Of a stretch of DNA of 40,892 nucleotides, positions 17,685-25,236 are shown in pieces. Made by a program: the position numbers and the translations under genes. Below the pieces are notes generated by a model. That model searched no databases, had not been told where the DNA came from, and saw nothing but the letters and a program-made list of their open reading frames with translations. How positions within the stretch are numbered: position 1 is the stretch's first letter; each line of letters opens with the position of its first letter. The stretch covers positions 1-40,892 of the forward strand of contig CAZEER010000011.1 of assembly GCA_964511215.1 (NCBI GenBank). Direction: 5' to 3'. The stretch is from CAZEER01 sp964511215 (GTDB taxonomy: Bacteria; Fidelibacterota; Marinisomatia; Marinisomatales; UBA1611).

Positions 17685-18319
17685 ATTTTGTCTATTTGAA
17701 AGTTTTGAAAATATTTTAGTGTTCCAATACCTGTAATAAAACCGCCAATATGAGCGAACCAAGCAACTCCCCCTGTTGTATCAATTCCTAAACTACTTAA
17801 ACCACTAGATAATTGTATTAAAAACCAAATTCCAAGGACAATTTGAGCGGGTATACTAAGTGTAGTAATAAAAACAAAAATAATTGCCAGAACATGTACT
17901 TTAGCTTTTGGGAATCGAATCATATACGCACCTAATATTCCAGCAATTGCTCCGCTTGCGCCAATCATAGGAATAGTAGAATCTGGAGAAATTAGAAATT
18001 GTGAAAGTGCTGCTCCTATTCCGCAGAAAATATAAAAAATAAAATATTTTATGTGGCCAAGTATGCTCTCTATATTATCTCCAAAAATATAAAGGAACCA
18101 CATATTGCTAAAAATATGGCCTAATCCTCCATGCATAAACATTGAAGTAAATAATGTAATGATATTGAATTCATTTGGAATAAAACCAAAACCGTAAATG
18201 ATTTCTTTATGACCAATAAAGAATTGTCCCAAAAAAATAAATATATTTAAAGATATAATACCATAGGTAATAAATGGGAATAGAACTCTAGGATTATCAT
18301 CCTTATAAGGAAAGAACAT
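17681..18319 (-). CDS. Rhomboid intramembrane serine protease
   Basis: The 212-residue protein has six to seven membrane helices. The family motifs are MFMHGGLGHIFSNMWFL (His and Asn of the oxyanion region), the nucleophile in IGASGAIAGILGAY (Ser122) and the catalytic His190 in AWFAHIGGFITG. All are present, so it should be active. Rhomboids cut transmembrane proteins near the outer face; the substrate cannot be told from the sequence. Its ATG shares a base with the stop of the M23 peptidase gene, and its end overlaps cdd. Confidence 0.94.
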   Translation of the reverse strand: MFFPYKDDNPRVLFPFITYGIISLNIFIFLGQFFIGHKEIIYGFGFIPNEFNIITLFTSMFMHGGLGHIFSNMWFLYIFGDNIESILGHIKYFIFYIFCGIGAALSQFLISPDSTIPMIGASGAIAGILGAYMIRFPKAKVHVLAIIFVFITTLSIPAQIVLGIWFLIQLSSGLSSLGIDTTGGVAWFAHIGGFITGIGTLKYFQNFQIDKI

Positions 18320-20574
18320 TAATAAACTGAAAAATAAATAGTTTTTCCAGATTCGTTACCAAGTCTATCTCTTACTTTAAAATCAATTTTATGAGAACCT
18401 GGACTTAGGGGTGTCTCAAGATTATAGGAAACAACTTTTTTAATAGGTTGGTATGCTGGATAAACAAGTATTTCATTAATGTACAAATCAAAGGATGATT
18501 CATTTGATTCAATGCCAGATAAATAATCATCAACTTGTATTGAGATTTCTTTTACATCATTAATTTTATATCTTCCGCCATTTCCCGGAAATAACTTTTT
18601 GATGACAGGTGAATCTAAATCCTGTATTATAGTAACAGCATCCATTGTTTCCATTTCAGCGGTTAATATTAATTTGCGCCGATTATTTTTTGTGGTAGTA
18701 TAAACCCAGTCTTGTTTTTTAGAATCATAATAATAAATACCCAAGTTAGAGTGTTCCACTAAGTCATTACTATAACGAATACCTATTTGAAATTTACCTT
18801 TTAAAGCTAGGTCATAGGGTTGCAATTGATAGACGCCCGATAAATGAAAACCTTTATCTACTTTGTTAAATTCATTTACCTCATTTATCCAAATAGCATT
18901 TTCTTGGAAAAATGTTCCGGGTAAAGTCTTGATTGAACAATGTTTATCATTAGAGAATGCGTAGTTTTCTTGGCCCGGTCCGACAGTCTGTAGGTTGTAA
19001 TGAAAGCGAGTCTGTCGTGATAAGTCTTCGTGTGTTAATTCAATATCAATATACTTCATGTTTTGGACGGTATTATGGGATAGCTTTTCAGATAAATACG
19101 TGCAAGGTTGGATCTGGGTCATAGGATAAGACATAAAAGTATTATCATTTGCAAGTCTCAATGTTGCGCGAGCTGGGACGTAATGGTCTAATACTATTTG
19201 AAAGAATAAACCGCGTTCAGTGTTAGAAATTTCTAAACTAGGGTTCACATCAAGCACGCTTAATTCTGTTTTAATATCTGTCCAGTGAAAGGGATTTACC
19301 ATTCCACCAAGTTGGTTTATACCAATGATTTGCAGTATTCTATTATTAATAGATTTTGTTGAGATAGTGATATGTAAATCTTTTTTTACTTGCTCAGCTT
19401 TAATAATACTCACTTTTTGATCAGCAAAACCATAGGGTGTAAAACTATAAATAACTGCGTCGCGAATTGGTAAGCCGCCTCTGCGTGGTGTCAGAGTAAG
19501 TGTGACTACTTCAGAATCTCTATAAATTTCTTGAGCTTCAAGTGTCATAGGGAAAGTACCGGCCACGATACCTTTAACAGTTGTTTTATTACCAAATGCA
19601 TCAAAAATATATATTTCTACAGTATGAAACCCTGGGGACAGGCCTAATATTCCTGAGTTTTCGAGGCTGTGTATAGATAATTTTTTATGTTCTGGCAACC
19701 TATATAACTTTTGGAATTCGCCCATATTTTTTCTTTTTAAATCATATTGAATAATAGTTTTAGCAAATTTGCCTTGTTTAAATGGGATTTTTGTATAATT
19801 CAATTCAAACTCTAATTCTCTGTCAATGAAGAGTTCTGCTCTATGAAATTGATATATATTATTACTTCCTTCACGTTTGTCTACCGCCTCTATTGCAAAT
19901 CCAAATTCTCCAAAGACACTGAGTGTATCTGCAAAATGGTAAACTCCATTTTTATCACGGAATAATGGAATAGTTTGTATAAGTGGACTTGCGTTTATCA
20001 AGGCACCTTGTGTGATTGGTACCACTGCCAATTTTTTTGCTAGAGGCCTTGTATTATCATCCAAAGCAAAAGCCATCACTAATGGATTAAGGGGCTCACT
20101 TTTACTAGATCTGTATTCAAAGTGAATATGTGGGGCAAAAGAATGGCCCGAGTTCCCAGAAAATCCAATTAGATCTCCTTTTTTCACTTGGAAATCCCGC
20201 CCAGAAAATTGGACATCTACATTATAACTTAATCGTTTTGCCTGTTGAAGTTTCCACACTTTTTCCATGACCGGTGTGAATGACTCCAGATGCCCATAGA
20301 CAACCTCATGTCCGGAAACTGTGCGTTGATAGATTGCCTTCCCATATCCATTATAATCGGACCGCATACGACTAATATAGCCATCCTCAACAGCTAGTAC
20401 TTCCATTCCAATCTTTCCATTAGTTTTAATATCCAATCCCATATGAAAATGGTCATCTCTGTTCTCACCAAAATTTGATGAGAAAAACTTACCCAACCGA
20501 GTTGGCCACAGAACATCTTGAGAAAAAATGTTTGCTGAAGCAATTATGAAAATTAAAGTAAAGTTTCTGATCAT
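18319..20574 (-). CDS. Exported M23 (LytM-type) peptidoglycan endopeptidase with a large C-terminal extension
   Basis: After a signal peptide (residues 1-19) comes a complete M23 domain: HMGLDI with zinc ligands His44 and Asp48, GYGKAIYQ, VVYGHLESFTP, GDLIGFSGNSGH and HIHFEYR with His149 and zinc ligand His151. The remaining 600 residues are beta-rich and look like Ig-like/Big or carbohydrate-binding-type domains (e.g. SPGFHTVEIYIFDAFGNK, repeated as SPGSHKIDFKVRDRLGNE near the C-terminus). M23 enzymes cut peptidoglycan cross-links or activate other hydrolases. The ligands are intact, so catalysis is likely. It heads the minus-strand run and is divergent from an exported-protein gene. Confidence 0.92.
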   Translation of the reverse strand: MIRNFTLIFIIASANIFSQDVLWPTRLGKFFSSNFGENRDDHFHMGLDIKTNGKIGMEVLAVEDGYISRMRSDYNGYGKAIYQRTVSGHEVVYGHLESFTPVMEKVWKLQQAKRLSYNVDVQFSGRDFQVKKGDLIGFSGNSGHSFAPHIHFEYRSSKSEPLNPLVMAFALDDNTRPLAKKLAVVPITQGALINASPLIQTIPLFRDKNGVYHFADTLSVFGEFGFAIEAVDKREGSNNIYQFHRAELFIDRELEFELNYTKIPFKQGKFAKTIIQYDLKRKNMGEFQKLYRLPEHKKLSIHSLENSGILGLSPGFHTVEIYIFDAFGNKTTVKGIVAGTFPMTLEAQEIYRDSEVVTLTLTPRRGGLPIRDAVIYSFTPYGFADQKVSIIKAEQVKKDLHITISTKSINNRILQIIGINQLGGMVNPFHWTDIKTELSVLDVNPSLEISNTERGLFFQIVLDHYVPARATLRLANDNTFMSYPMTQIQPCTYLSEKLSHNTVQNMKYIDIELTHEDLSRQTRFHYNLQTVGPGQENYAFSNDKHCSIKTLPGTFFQENAIWINEVNEFNKVDKGFHLSGVYQLQPYDLALKGKFQIGIRYSNDLVEHSNLGIYYYDSKKQDWVYTTTKNNRRKLILTAEMETMDAVTIIQDLDSPVIKKLFPGNGGRYKINDVKEISIQVDDYLSGIESNESSFDLYINEILVYPAYQPIKKVVSYNLETPLSPGSHKIDFKVRDRLGNESGKTIYFSVY

Positions 20575-20696
20575 GAAGGATTACGCCAGTGCAATTTATT
20601 TAAGCATTAGGTGGGTTATCAATGAGTGATTTGCATCCTCTTGTGACTTATTGTAAACTCTATAAAATAATTACATGTATAAAATAAGGAAATAAA
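20575..20696. promoter_or_regulatory. Divergent intergenic region (promoters inferred)
   Basis: These 122 bases separate two divergent genes and must hold promoters for the salvage operon (minus) and the exported-protein gene (plus). The plus side has AT-rich TATAAA-like hexamers near 20661 and 20679 and the ribosome site TAAGGA before ATG 20697. No hexamer pair has convincing spacing, so exact promoters are not assigned. Confidence 0.35.
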
Positions 20697-21416
20697 ATGA
20701 AAAATTTATTTTATGTTGTTTTAGTTTCGTTACTACCGGTATCTGTTTTTGCAATAGGTGGTTTTGGACTTAGCGGTGGAGTAGCCTCATTCACAGCAGA
20801 CCCCTCTTCTTCCCCTCTTGTATTAGATACCGGCTTGGAAGTAGGTCGGATAGAACAATATGGGTTTGAAGGTGCTCTTGCAATAGGTGGATATGTTTAC
20901 CTTGATATTATACCGTTTGTCGATGTTGATATTGAAGTGAATGGAATGGCAAATGTTTATGATTTTTCATTTTATAATGATGCGATGGCATTACTAAATC
21001 AATCACCAGATACACTTCAGTTTGCTTATGTTGCGGGGAATCAGTACATAACTATTAAAAAACCACTTCTTAAATTGGGTATCCCATTTTTGGCTAAGGC
21101 AAAATTATCTGCTGGTGCTGGGATAAATACACATGCTGCGACCCCTATTATAAATCAAGAAATGATAAGTGCCTTTGTAACGGGTGCAGATGGGCAATCT
21201 GATTTACAAAATGGAACATTTGATTCAGCTGCATTGGAAACATATTTAGAGGATAATTTGATTGAGTCGTCGGGTGTACATTTACAACTAGGCTTACAAT
21301 TTAGATTACTTACTTTTGATGCGTTTGCTTATTATAGACAGACAATTGCAGAAGATGTTGTGCCAGGGAAAAGTGGGTTTGGTAGTTTGAACTTCAGATT
21401 AGGTCTTGGTATTTAA
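20697..21416 (+). CDS. Exported beta-rich protein of unknown function, likely outer-membrane
   Basis: I do not recognise the family with certainty. The 239-residue product has a clear signal peptide (residues 1-19, LLPVSVFA). Its strands are rich in Gly and aromatics (GFGLSGGVASF, YVYLDIIPFVDVDIEV, HLQLGLQFRLLTFDAFAYY) and it ends in NFRLGLGI. The pattern fits an outer-membrane beta-barrel of the kind often annotated only as hypothetical in the FCB group. It has its own ribosome site and is a single-gene unit. Its TAA overlaps the convergent stop of the next gene by 3 bases in a shared TTAA. Confidence 0.65.
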   Translation: MKNLFYVVLVSLLPVSVFAIGGFGLSGGVASFTADPSSSPLVLDTGLEVGRIEQYGFEGALAIGGYVYLDIIPFVDVDIEVNGMANVYDFSFYNDAMALLNQSPDTLQFAYVAGNQYITIKKPLLKLGIPFLAKAKLSAGAGINTHAATPIINQEMISAFVTGADGQSDLQNGTFDSAALETYLEDNLIESSGVHLQLGLQFRLLTFDAFAYYRQTIAEDVVPGKSGFGSLNFRLGLGI

Positions 21417-22291
21417 ATTTCATTGGTAATACAGTGGATTGACCCACCACTTAGTTGAAATTGGCTTGTTGGTGTTATTGTTATATTAATGCCTAGATCT
21501 ATAAGCTTTTCATCAATAGACGGATCTGAAAAATAGTTAGGCCTAATGAGTAAGCCTGGCAATGGTAATGCATTGGCGGCAAATGTACCAATATTATTGA
21601 TTGTTCCAATAGCATCCTTTTTTGGTATATCAAATACGTGTATACCCCTATTATCAGCAAATTGATATAAATGTTTTTTTGAATTATCTGTTAAAAGTTT
21701 ATTACAAATAATAAGAGCAGCAATCTCCCCTTTATTATTTATGCATGGTGTAAAAAAAGTATCTAAGTGAAATCCCTCTCCCTGCAAAAGTACCATTTCC
21801 TCTACATTTAAGGCTCCAGCGACATAGTTTGCCCCATTTATAGTATTGCGCTGGAGTCCACTGAATAATATTTTTTCCTTAGCACAATAATAAAATTCGC
21901 CACCATCAGCTCTTAACCCTCTCCTATCTGGCATTTGAAGAATGTTCATTCCCAATGTTTCAAGAGAACTCTTTATGATTTCATTTTCAAGTCTTCTTGA
22001 TGGTTCTCCGGCTCTAAGTATAATGGCAGTACCATTTTGATCCGAGATGAAAGGGTCTCTTATAAAAATGAAATCATGTTTTGGGTTATCTCTATCCAAT
22101 ACCTGTGGAAAATCAAGTTCAAACACTTCGTGTCCAGCATTTTTTATTATTGATATGAGTTGTGACCTTTCACTCTCTAATATATTCAAATCAGGGATTG
22201 ATCCCCTTATCATTGCGGGGTTGTCATCGTATTTTGGGACCCCTTTTTGCCACCATCCTGAGGGTGGTAATTTGGACAACAAAATTCTCAT
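21413..22291 (-). CDS. DDAH/arginine deiminase-superfamily amidinohydrolase
   Basis: The 292-residue protein belongs to the guanidino-group-modifying (pentein) superfamily. The motifs are DFIFIRDPFIS near residue 73 (substrate Asp), LRADGGEFYY (Glu-Gly-Gly-Asp equivalent), GEGFHLDTFFTP with the catalytic His, and the nucleophile Cys287 in GGSIHCITNEI. This spacing resembles dimethylarginine dimethylaminohydrolase, which releases citrulline and dimethylamine from methylarginine. A citrullinase or ornithine/arginine role in this family is also possible. No arginine-pathway gene is next to it. No Shine-Dalgarno sequence is visible before its ATG. Confidence 0.85.
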   Translation of the reverse strand: MRILLSKLPPSGWWQKGVPKYDDNPAMIRGSIPDLNILESERSQLISIIKNAGHEVFELDFPQVLDRDNPKHDFIFIRDPFISDQNGTAIILRAGEPSRRLENEIIKSSLETLGMNILQMPDRRGLRADGGEFYYCAKEKILFSGLQRNTINGANYVAGALNVEEMVLLQGEGFHLDTFFTPCINNKGEIAALIICNKLLTDNSKKHLYQFADNRGIHVFDIPKKDAIGTINNIGTFAANALPLPGLLIRPNYFSDPSIDEKLIDLGINITITPTSQFQLSGGSIHCITNEI

Positions 22292-22340
22292 TGAGAGCTA
22301 GGGAAATTTATTAATTGACTAAAAGGACATTTGAAAAAAT

Positions 22341-22883
22341 TTATATATAATCTAAATCAATCGCCACGCGAACCACGCCTCTTTCAAAATAAATAATAGA
22401 TTTATTTATATTCATGTCTACTTTTATTTTTCCTTTAGATGTGTTGATTTTTATTGATTGGTTTTTTGGTTTTGGCCCCTGAAATTTTAATCCGTCTTGG
22501 TAAAAAGTACTTAAATCAATTTTACCATAAATTTGGTTTTTACGTTCCATTTTCACAATTGGATCTTGAATTACCAATTTAATTTGATTGCTATCAAAAC
22601 TATATTCTACAAATATATTTTTACTAATCGTCTTTTTTATGTTTACGCGACCTTTCTTATAAACCACTGTTGTAAAAAATTCTGCAGACCCATGTTTAAA
22701 TTTTACATACGGATCTTTAATTGACCACAGCGCCTGATCTCCTTTCTTCCCTTTTGGTATATCATGATTGCCAATTAATAATAAATAATCATTTACCAAA
22801 TCTTCTGAAATTGATACCGATATTTCCCCAGCATGTAACAATGATACCAAAAATAAGGTGCTAAATAGAATGTTTTTAATCAT
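22341..22883 (-). CDS. Exported protein of unknown function, coupled to arsenate reductase
   Basis: I do not recognise the family. From ATG 22883 it has 180 residues with a signal peptide (MIKNILFSTLFLVSLLHAG). The rest is beta-rich with alternating charges (e.g. VKFKHGSAEFFTTVVYKKGR, KIKVDMNINKSIIYFERG), suggestive of a periplasmic lipid-binding or beta-sandwich fold, but this is only a guess. The ATG overlaps the arsC stop as ATGA, which decides the start over an in-frame TTG at 22895. Tight coupling to arsC does not by itself show a role in arsenic metabolism. Confidence 0.65.
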   Translation of the reverse strand: MIKNILFSTLFLVSLLHAGEISVSISEDLVNDYLLLIGNHDIPKGKKGDQALWSIKDPYVKFKHGSAEFFTTVVYKKGRVNIKKTISKNIFVEYSFDSNQIKLVIQDPIVKMERKNQIYGKIDLSTFYQDGLKFQGPKPKNQSIKINTSKGKIKVDMNINKSIIYFERGVVRVAIDLDYI

Positions 22884-23308
22884 AGTTGTTTCCAATCGTT
22901 TAAAAATTTTAAGATATAATTTTTAATTATTTCTCTTGTGTCTCTAAAATTATTTAATTGCATACTATCTTCACTCCATCCATCAAAAGGATCTTTTATA
23001 TTCCAGTGAATACGCTGTATTTCACCAAGGAATACTGGGCAACGTTTTTTTGCATGATCACAGACTGTAATAATAATATCTATACCCATATTAATATAGC
23101 AATCTATGCTATCAGATGTATGTTCTGAAATATCAATGTTTAATTCTTTCATTACAGTGATAGCATTAGGATGAACCCTACTAGGGCAGGTTCCTGCACT
23201 ATATACTTCAAAAAAATTATTAGCCAAATTTCTTAGTAAACCCTCGGCCATTTGAGATCGACAGCTGTTACCAGTACATACAAAAAGTACTTTTCTTCTT
23301 TTACCCAT
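22880..23308 (-). CDS. arsC: Thioredoxin-type arsenate reductase (low-MW tyrosine phosphatase fold)
   Basis: This is a 142-residue LMW-PTPase-fold protein. The phosphate loop is FVCTGNSCRSQMAEG (CX5R, Cys11-Arg17). The redox pair is TVCDHAKKRCPVF, with Cys83 and Cys90 at the spacing of S. aureus ArsC (Cys10/82/89). WNIKDPFDGW carries the acid Asp. It would reduce arsenate to arsenite with thioredoxin. An in-frame TTG at 23323 would add 5 residues; I prefer ATG 23308, though neither has a clear ribosome site. No arsR, arsB or acr3 is present. The upstream region carries a strong inverted repeat. Confidence 0.93.
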   Translation of the reverse strand: MGKRRKVLFVCTGNSCRSQMAEGLLRNLANNFFEVYSAGTCPSRVHPNAITVMKELNIDISEHTSDSIDCYINMGIDIIITVCDHAKKRCPVFLGEIQRIHWNIKDPFDGWSEDSMQLNNFRDTREIIKNYILKFLNDWKQL

Positions 23309-23329
23309 ATATTGATTTTGCAAAAATTA

Positions 23330-23351
23330 AATGGTTTTTCAAAAAACCATT
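23330..23351. repeat. Perfect inverted repeat upstream of arsC (possible operator)
   Basis: Arms AATGGTTTTT (23330-23339) and AAAAACCATT (23342-23351) are perfect 10-base complements around a 2-base centre. The repeat lies 22 bases upstream of the arsC ATG in the divergent region shared with the methyltransferase gene. Its size fits a dimeric repressor site (ArsR-type or other) or a small hairpin in the arsC leader. Which one is inference. Confidence 0.5.
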
Positions 23352-23415
23352 GTGTTATATGGATATTGATGTAATCGATTATTATAGTATACGATCATTC
23401 TTATAATAAGATTTT

Positions 23416-23422
23416 AAAGGGA
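23416..23422 (+). promoter_or_regulatory. Misplaced Shine-Dalgarno-like site before the methyltransferase gene
   Basis: AAAGGGA is a strong ribosome site but sits about 25 bases before the ATG at 23448. It is spaced 9 bases from a TTG at 23432 that opens a 7-codon frame ending in TGA at 23453, overlapping the ATG. It may serve a tiny leader peptide, or indicate a sequencing frameshift at the gene start. Confidence 0.35.
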
Positions 23423-23447
23423 ATATAAATTTTGCCTAAATTTCCAA

Positions 23448-24263
23448 ATGGCTGAAGCCTCAGAGAAACTTAATAATGCTCTTTTTGTTAACCCACTTGA
23501 AACAATACCAGGGTTAACAATTAATGATCTAAATAAATATCTTCCAGCAATTCGCACTATGGAAGATATAACTATGAGTTTGGATAGTATGTCTGAAGGA
23601 ATGTTTTTAACTAAATGCTTAGATGGTCTTAAAAGGTTACCAGATGAATCAATTGATTTAATTATTGCTGATCCACCAAAGGATAATTGGGATACCATAA
23701 CTGAACCAAGCCAAAATAATACTTTGCAAGAATATTATCAGTGGAATCAAGCATGGCTTTATGAATCACACCGTGTATTAAAGAATACAGGTTCTATATA
23801 TATTTTTTCTCCTTGGCAATACTCTGGGATGTACCAAGGGTTATTGGGTAATATTTTTAATATTCAGTCAAGAATAATATGGCGTAATCAGTTCTTAAAG
23901 AATCAGAATAGTACTTGGGCTGATGAAACTTCAGATATTTGGTTTGCAACAAAATCAGATGACTTTTTATTCAAACAACACCCTATAGGTATAAGTACAA
24001 TAGAAAAAATAGACACCCATTTAATAGAATCAAATCTTTGGTTAGACATCCCAAGGATTGTGGAAGAAGGTGGACGTTATCCTGAAAAGCTATTTTCAAG
24101 AATTATAGGGTCAAGCAGTTTTAAATTAAATTGGGTTTTAGATCCCTTTATGGGTTGTGGTGATGTTGGGGTTGTGTGTAAAAAGGATGGTAGACGTTTT
24201 ATAGGATTCGAGGCTGATAAGGACCGCATGTTACTATCGATGAAAAGGATAGATGAATCATAA
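23448..24263 (+). CDS. Orphan DNA N6/N4-methyltransferase-like protein (beta-class order, altered motif IV)
   Basis: The 271-residue protein has motif IV as IIADPPKDNW (residues 72-81), then YQWNQAWLYESHRVLKNTGS (motif V-VI region) and IYIFSPWQYS. It ends with LDPFMGCGDVGVV, the FxGxG SAM-binding motif at 234-238. This order (DPPY first, FxGxG last) matches HinfI/CcrM-type beta-class methyltransferases. However, the DPPY tyrosine is Lys78, and the usual HPTQKP before motif I is replaced by GRYPEKLFSRIIG. No restriction endonuclease gene is adjacent. It may be an active enzyme with unusual specificity or a catalytically reduced relative. It heads the yqeY-cvpA-dnaG run. Confidence 0.78.
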   Translation: MAEASEKLNNALFVNPLETIPGLTINDLNKYLPAIRTMEDITMSLDSMSEGMFLTKCLDGLKRLPDESIDLIIADPPKDNWDTITEPSQNNTLQEYYQWNQAWLYESHRVLKNTGSIYIFSPWQYSGMYQGLLGNIFNIQSRIIWRNQFLKNQNSTWADETSDIWFATKSDDFLFKQHPIGISTIEKIDTHLIESNLWLDIPRIVEEGGRYPEKLFSRIIGSSSFKLNWVLDPFMGCGDVGVVCKKDGRRFIGFEADKDRMLLSMKRIDES

Positions 24264-24708
24264 TATGAATATATTAGATAGAATAAAAAATGATATGTAT
24301 GCAGCTATGAAATCTGGAGATAGAGAGGTCTCCCAGACCTTAAGAACATTAATGGCGAAATTGAAGGATTTTCAAATAAATAAAAATAAACTAATCACAG
24401 ATCATGATGGCATAGGTATTATAAAAACTTTAGTAAAACAGCGAAGAGAAGCATTAGAAATCTATGAGAACGCAGACCGCCTTGATTTGGCGGGGAAGGA
24501 AAGAATTGAACTCGATATTCTATCCTCATACCTTCCAGAAATGATGTCTGAAGAAGATATTAAATCACTTGTAAAACAGATAATTACTGAAGTAGGAGCT
24601 AAAAGTATGTCTGATGTTGGTGCAGTAATGCAACTTGTTATGCAACGTGGAGGAGAAAAAGTTGACGGTAAAAAGGCTAATTTAATTTTAAGAGATTTAT
24701 TAGAATAG
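24253..24708 (+). CDS. GatB/YqeY domain protein
   Basis: The 151-residue protein is all-alpha with the YqeY signature (VSQTLRTLMAKLKDF, LVKQRREALEIYENADRLDLA, LDILSSYLPEMMSEEDI, DVGAVMQLVMQRGGEKVDGK). YqeY resembles the tail domain of the GatB amidotransferase subunit, and its function is unknown. Genes of this family commonly sit next to dnaG, as here. ATG 24253 overlaps the methyltransferase by 11 bases and has AAAAGGA 3 bases upstream. ATG 24265, just after that stop, is an alternative start. Confidence 0.93.
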   Translation: MNHNMNILDRIKNDMYAAMKSGDREVSQTLRTLMAKLKDFQINKNKLITDHDGIGIIKTLVKQRREALEIYENADRLDLAGKERIELDILSSYLPEMMSEEDIKSLVKQIITEVGAKSMSDVGAVMQLVMQRGGEKVDGKKANLILRDLLE

Positions 24709-25236
24709 ATGTTCTGGATTCTAGATGGAATATCCTTTGTATGCATATTAGTCATTGGTTATAATGGTTTCAAAAATGGTTTAGTTGAAGAAATGGGGCG
24801 CTTGTTGGGTTTAGTTATTGCAATATTAATTGCTATTGCTAACACCTCATTTCTCTCGTCAGAACTCCATAAAATACTTCCGCTTGATAATTGGTTAACA
24901 AAGTGTTTTTCTTTTACATTTTTATTTATGACTGCTTTGATACTTTCAAGAATGTTAACAAAACTAGTGCAAATAACATATGTATCAAAAGACAATGACT
25001 TAATAAATAAAGCAATGGGTTTTATTTTTGGATCCATTAAAGGTGTTTTTATGTTGGTTATCTTTTTTTGGTTTGTTGCAATTTTACCAATAGAAAAATG
25101 GAAAATGATAATTAATCAAAATTCTCAAATCGCTTTTTATAGTCATCAATTTCGGAAAAGTATTGTATCTTTTTTTAATTGGGAAGACCCTGTCTCATTG
25201 AGTGAGGCATACATAAGACAATTGACGCAGCCTTAA
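24709..25236 (+). CDS. CvpA family membrane protein
   Basis: The 175 residues include four hydrophobic helices (FWILDGISFVCILVIGY, LLGLVIAILIAIANTS, CFSFTFLFMTALILS, GVFMLVIFFWFVAIL) and the CvpA segment YNGFKNGLVEEMGRLLGL. CvpA proteins affect envelope integrity and colicin V export in E. coli; the molecular role is unclear. The ATG directly follows the yqeY stop with no gap, and its own TAA shares a base with the dnaG ATG. Confidence 0.85.
   Translation: MFWILDGISFVCILVIGYNGFKNGLVEEMGRLLGLVIAILIAIANTSFLSSELHKILPLDNWLTKCFSFTFLFMTALILSRMLTKLVQITYVSKDNDLINKAMGFIFGSIKGVFMLVIFFWFVAILPIEKWKMIINQNSQIAFYSHQFRKSIVSFFNWEDPVSLSEAYIRQLTQP

Noticed and set aside
17684..17762. Longer N-terminus for cytidine deaminase starting at 17762
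   Set aside because: The added residues overlap the rhomboid gene, are unlike any cytidine deaminase, and ATG 17684 gives the usual length.
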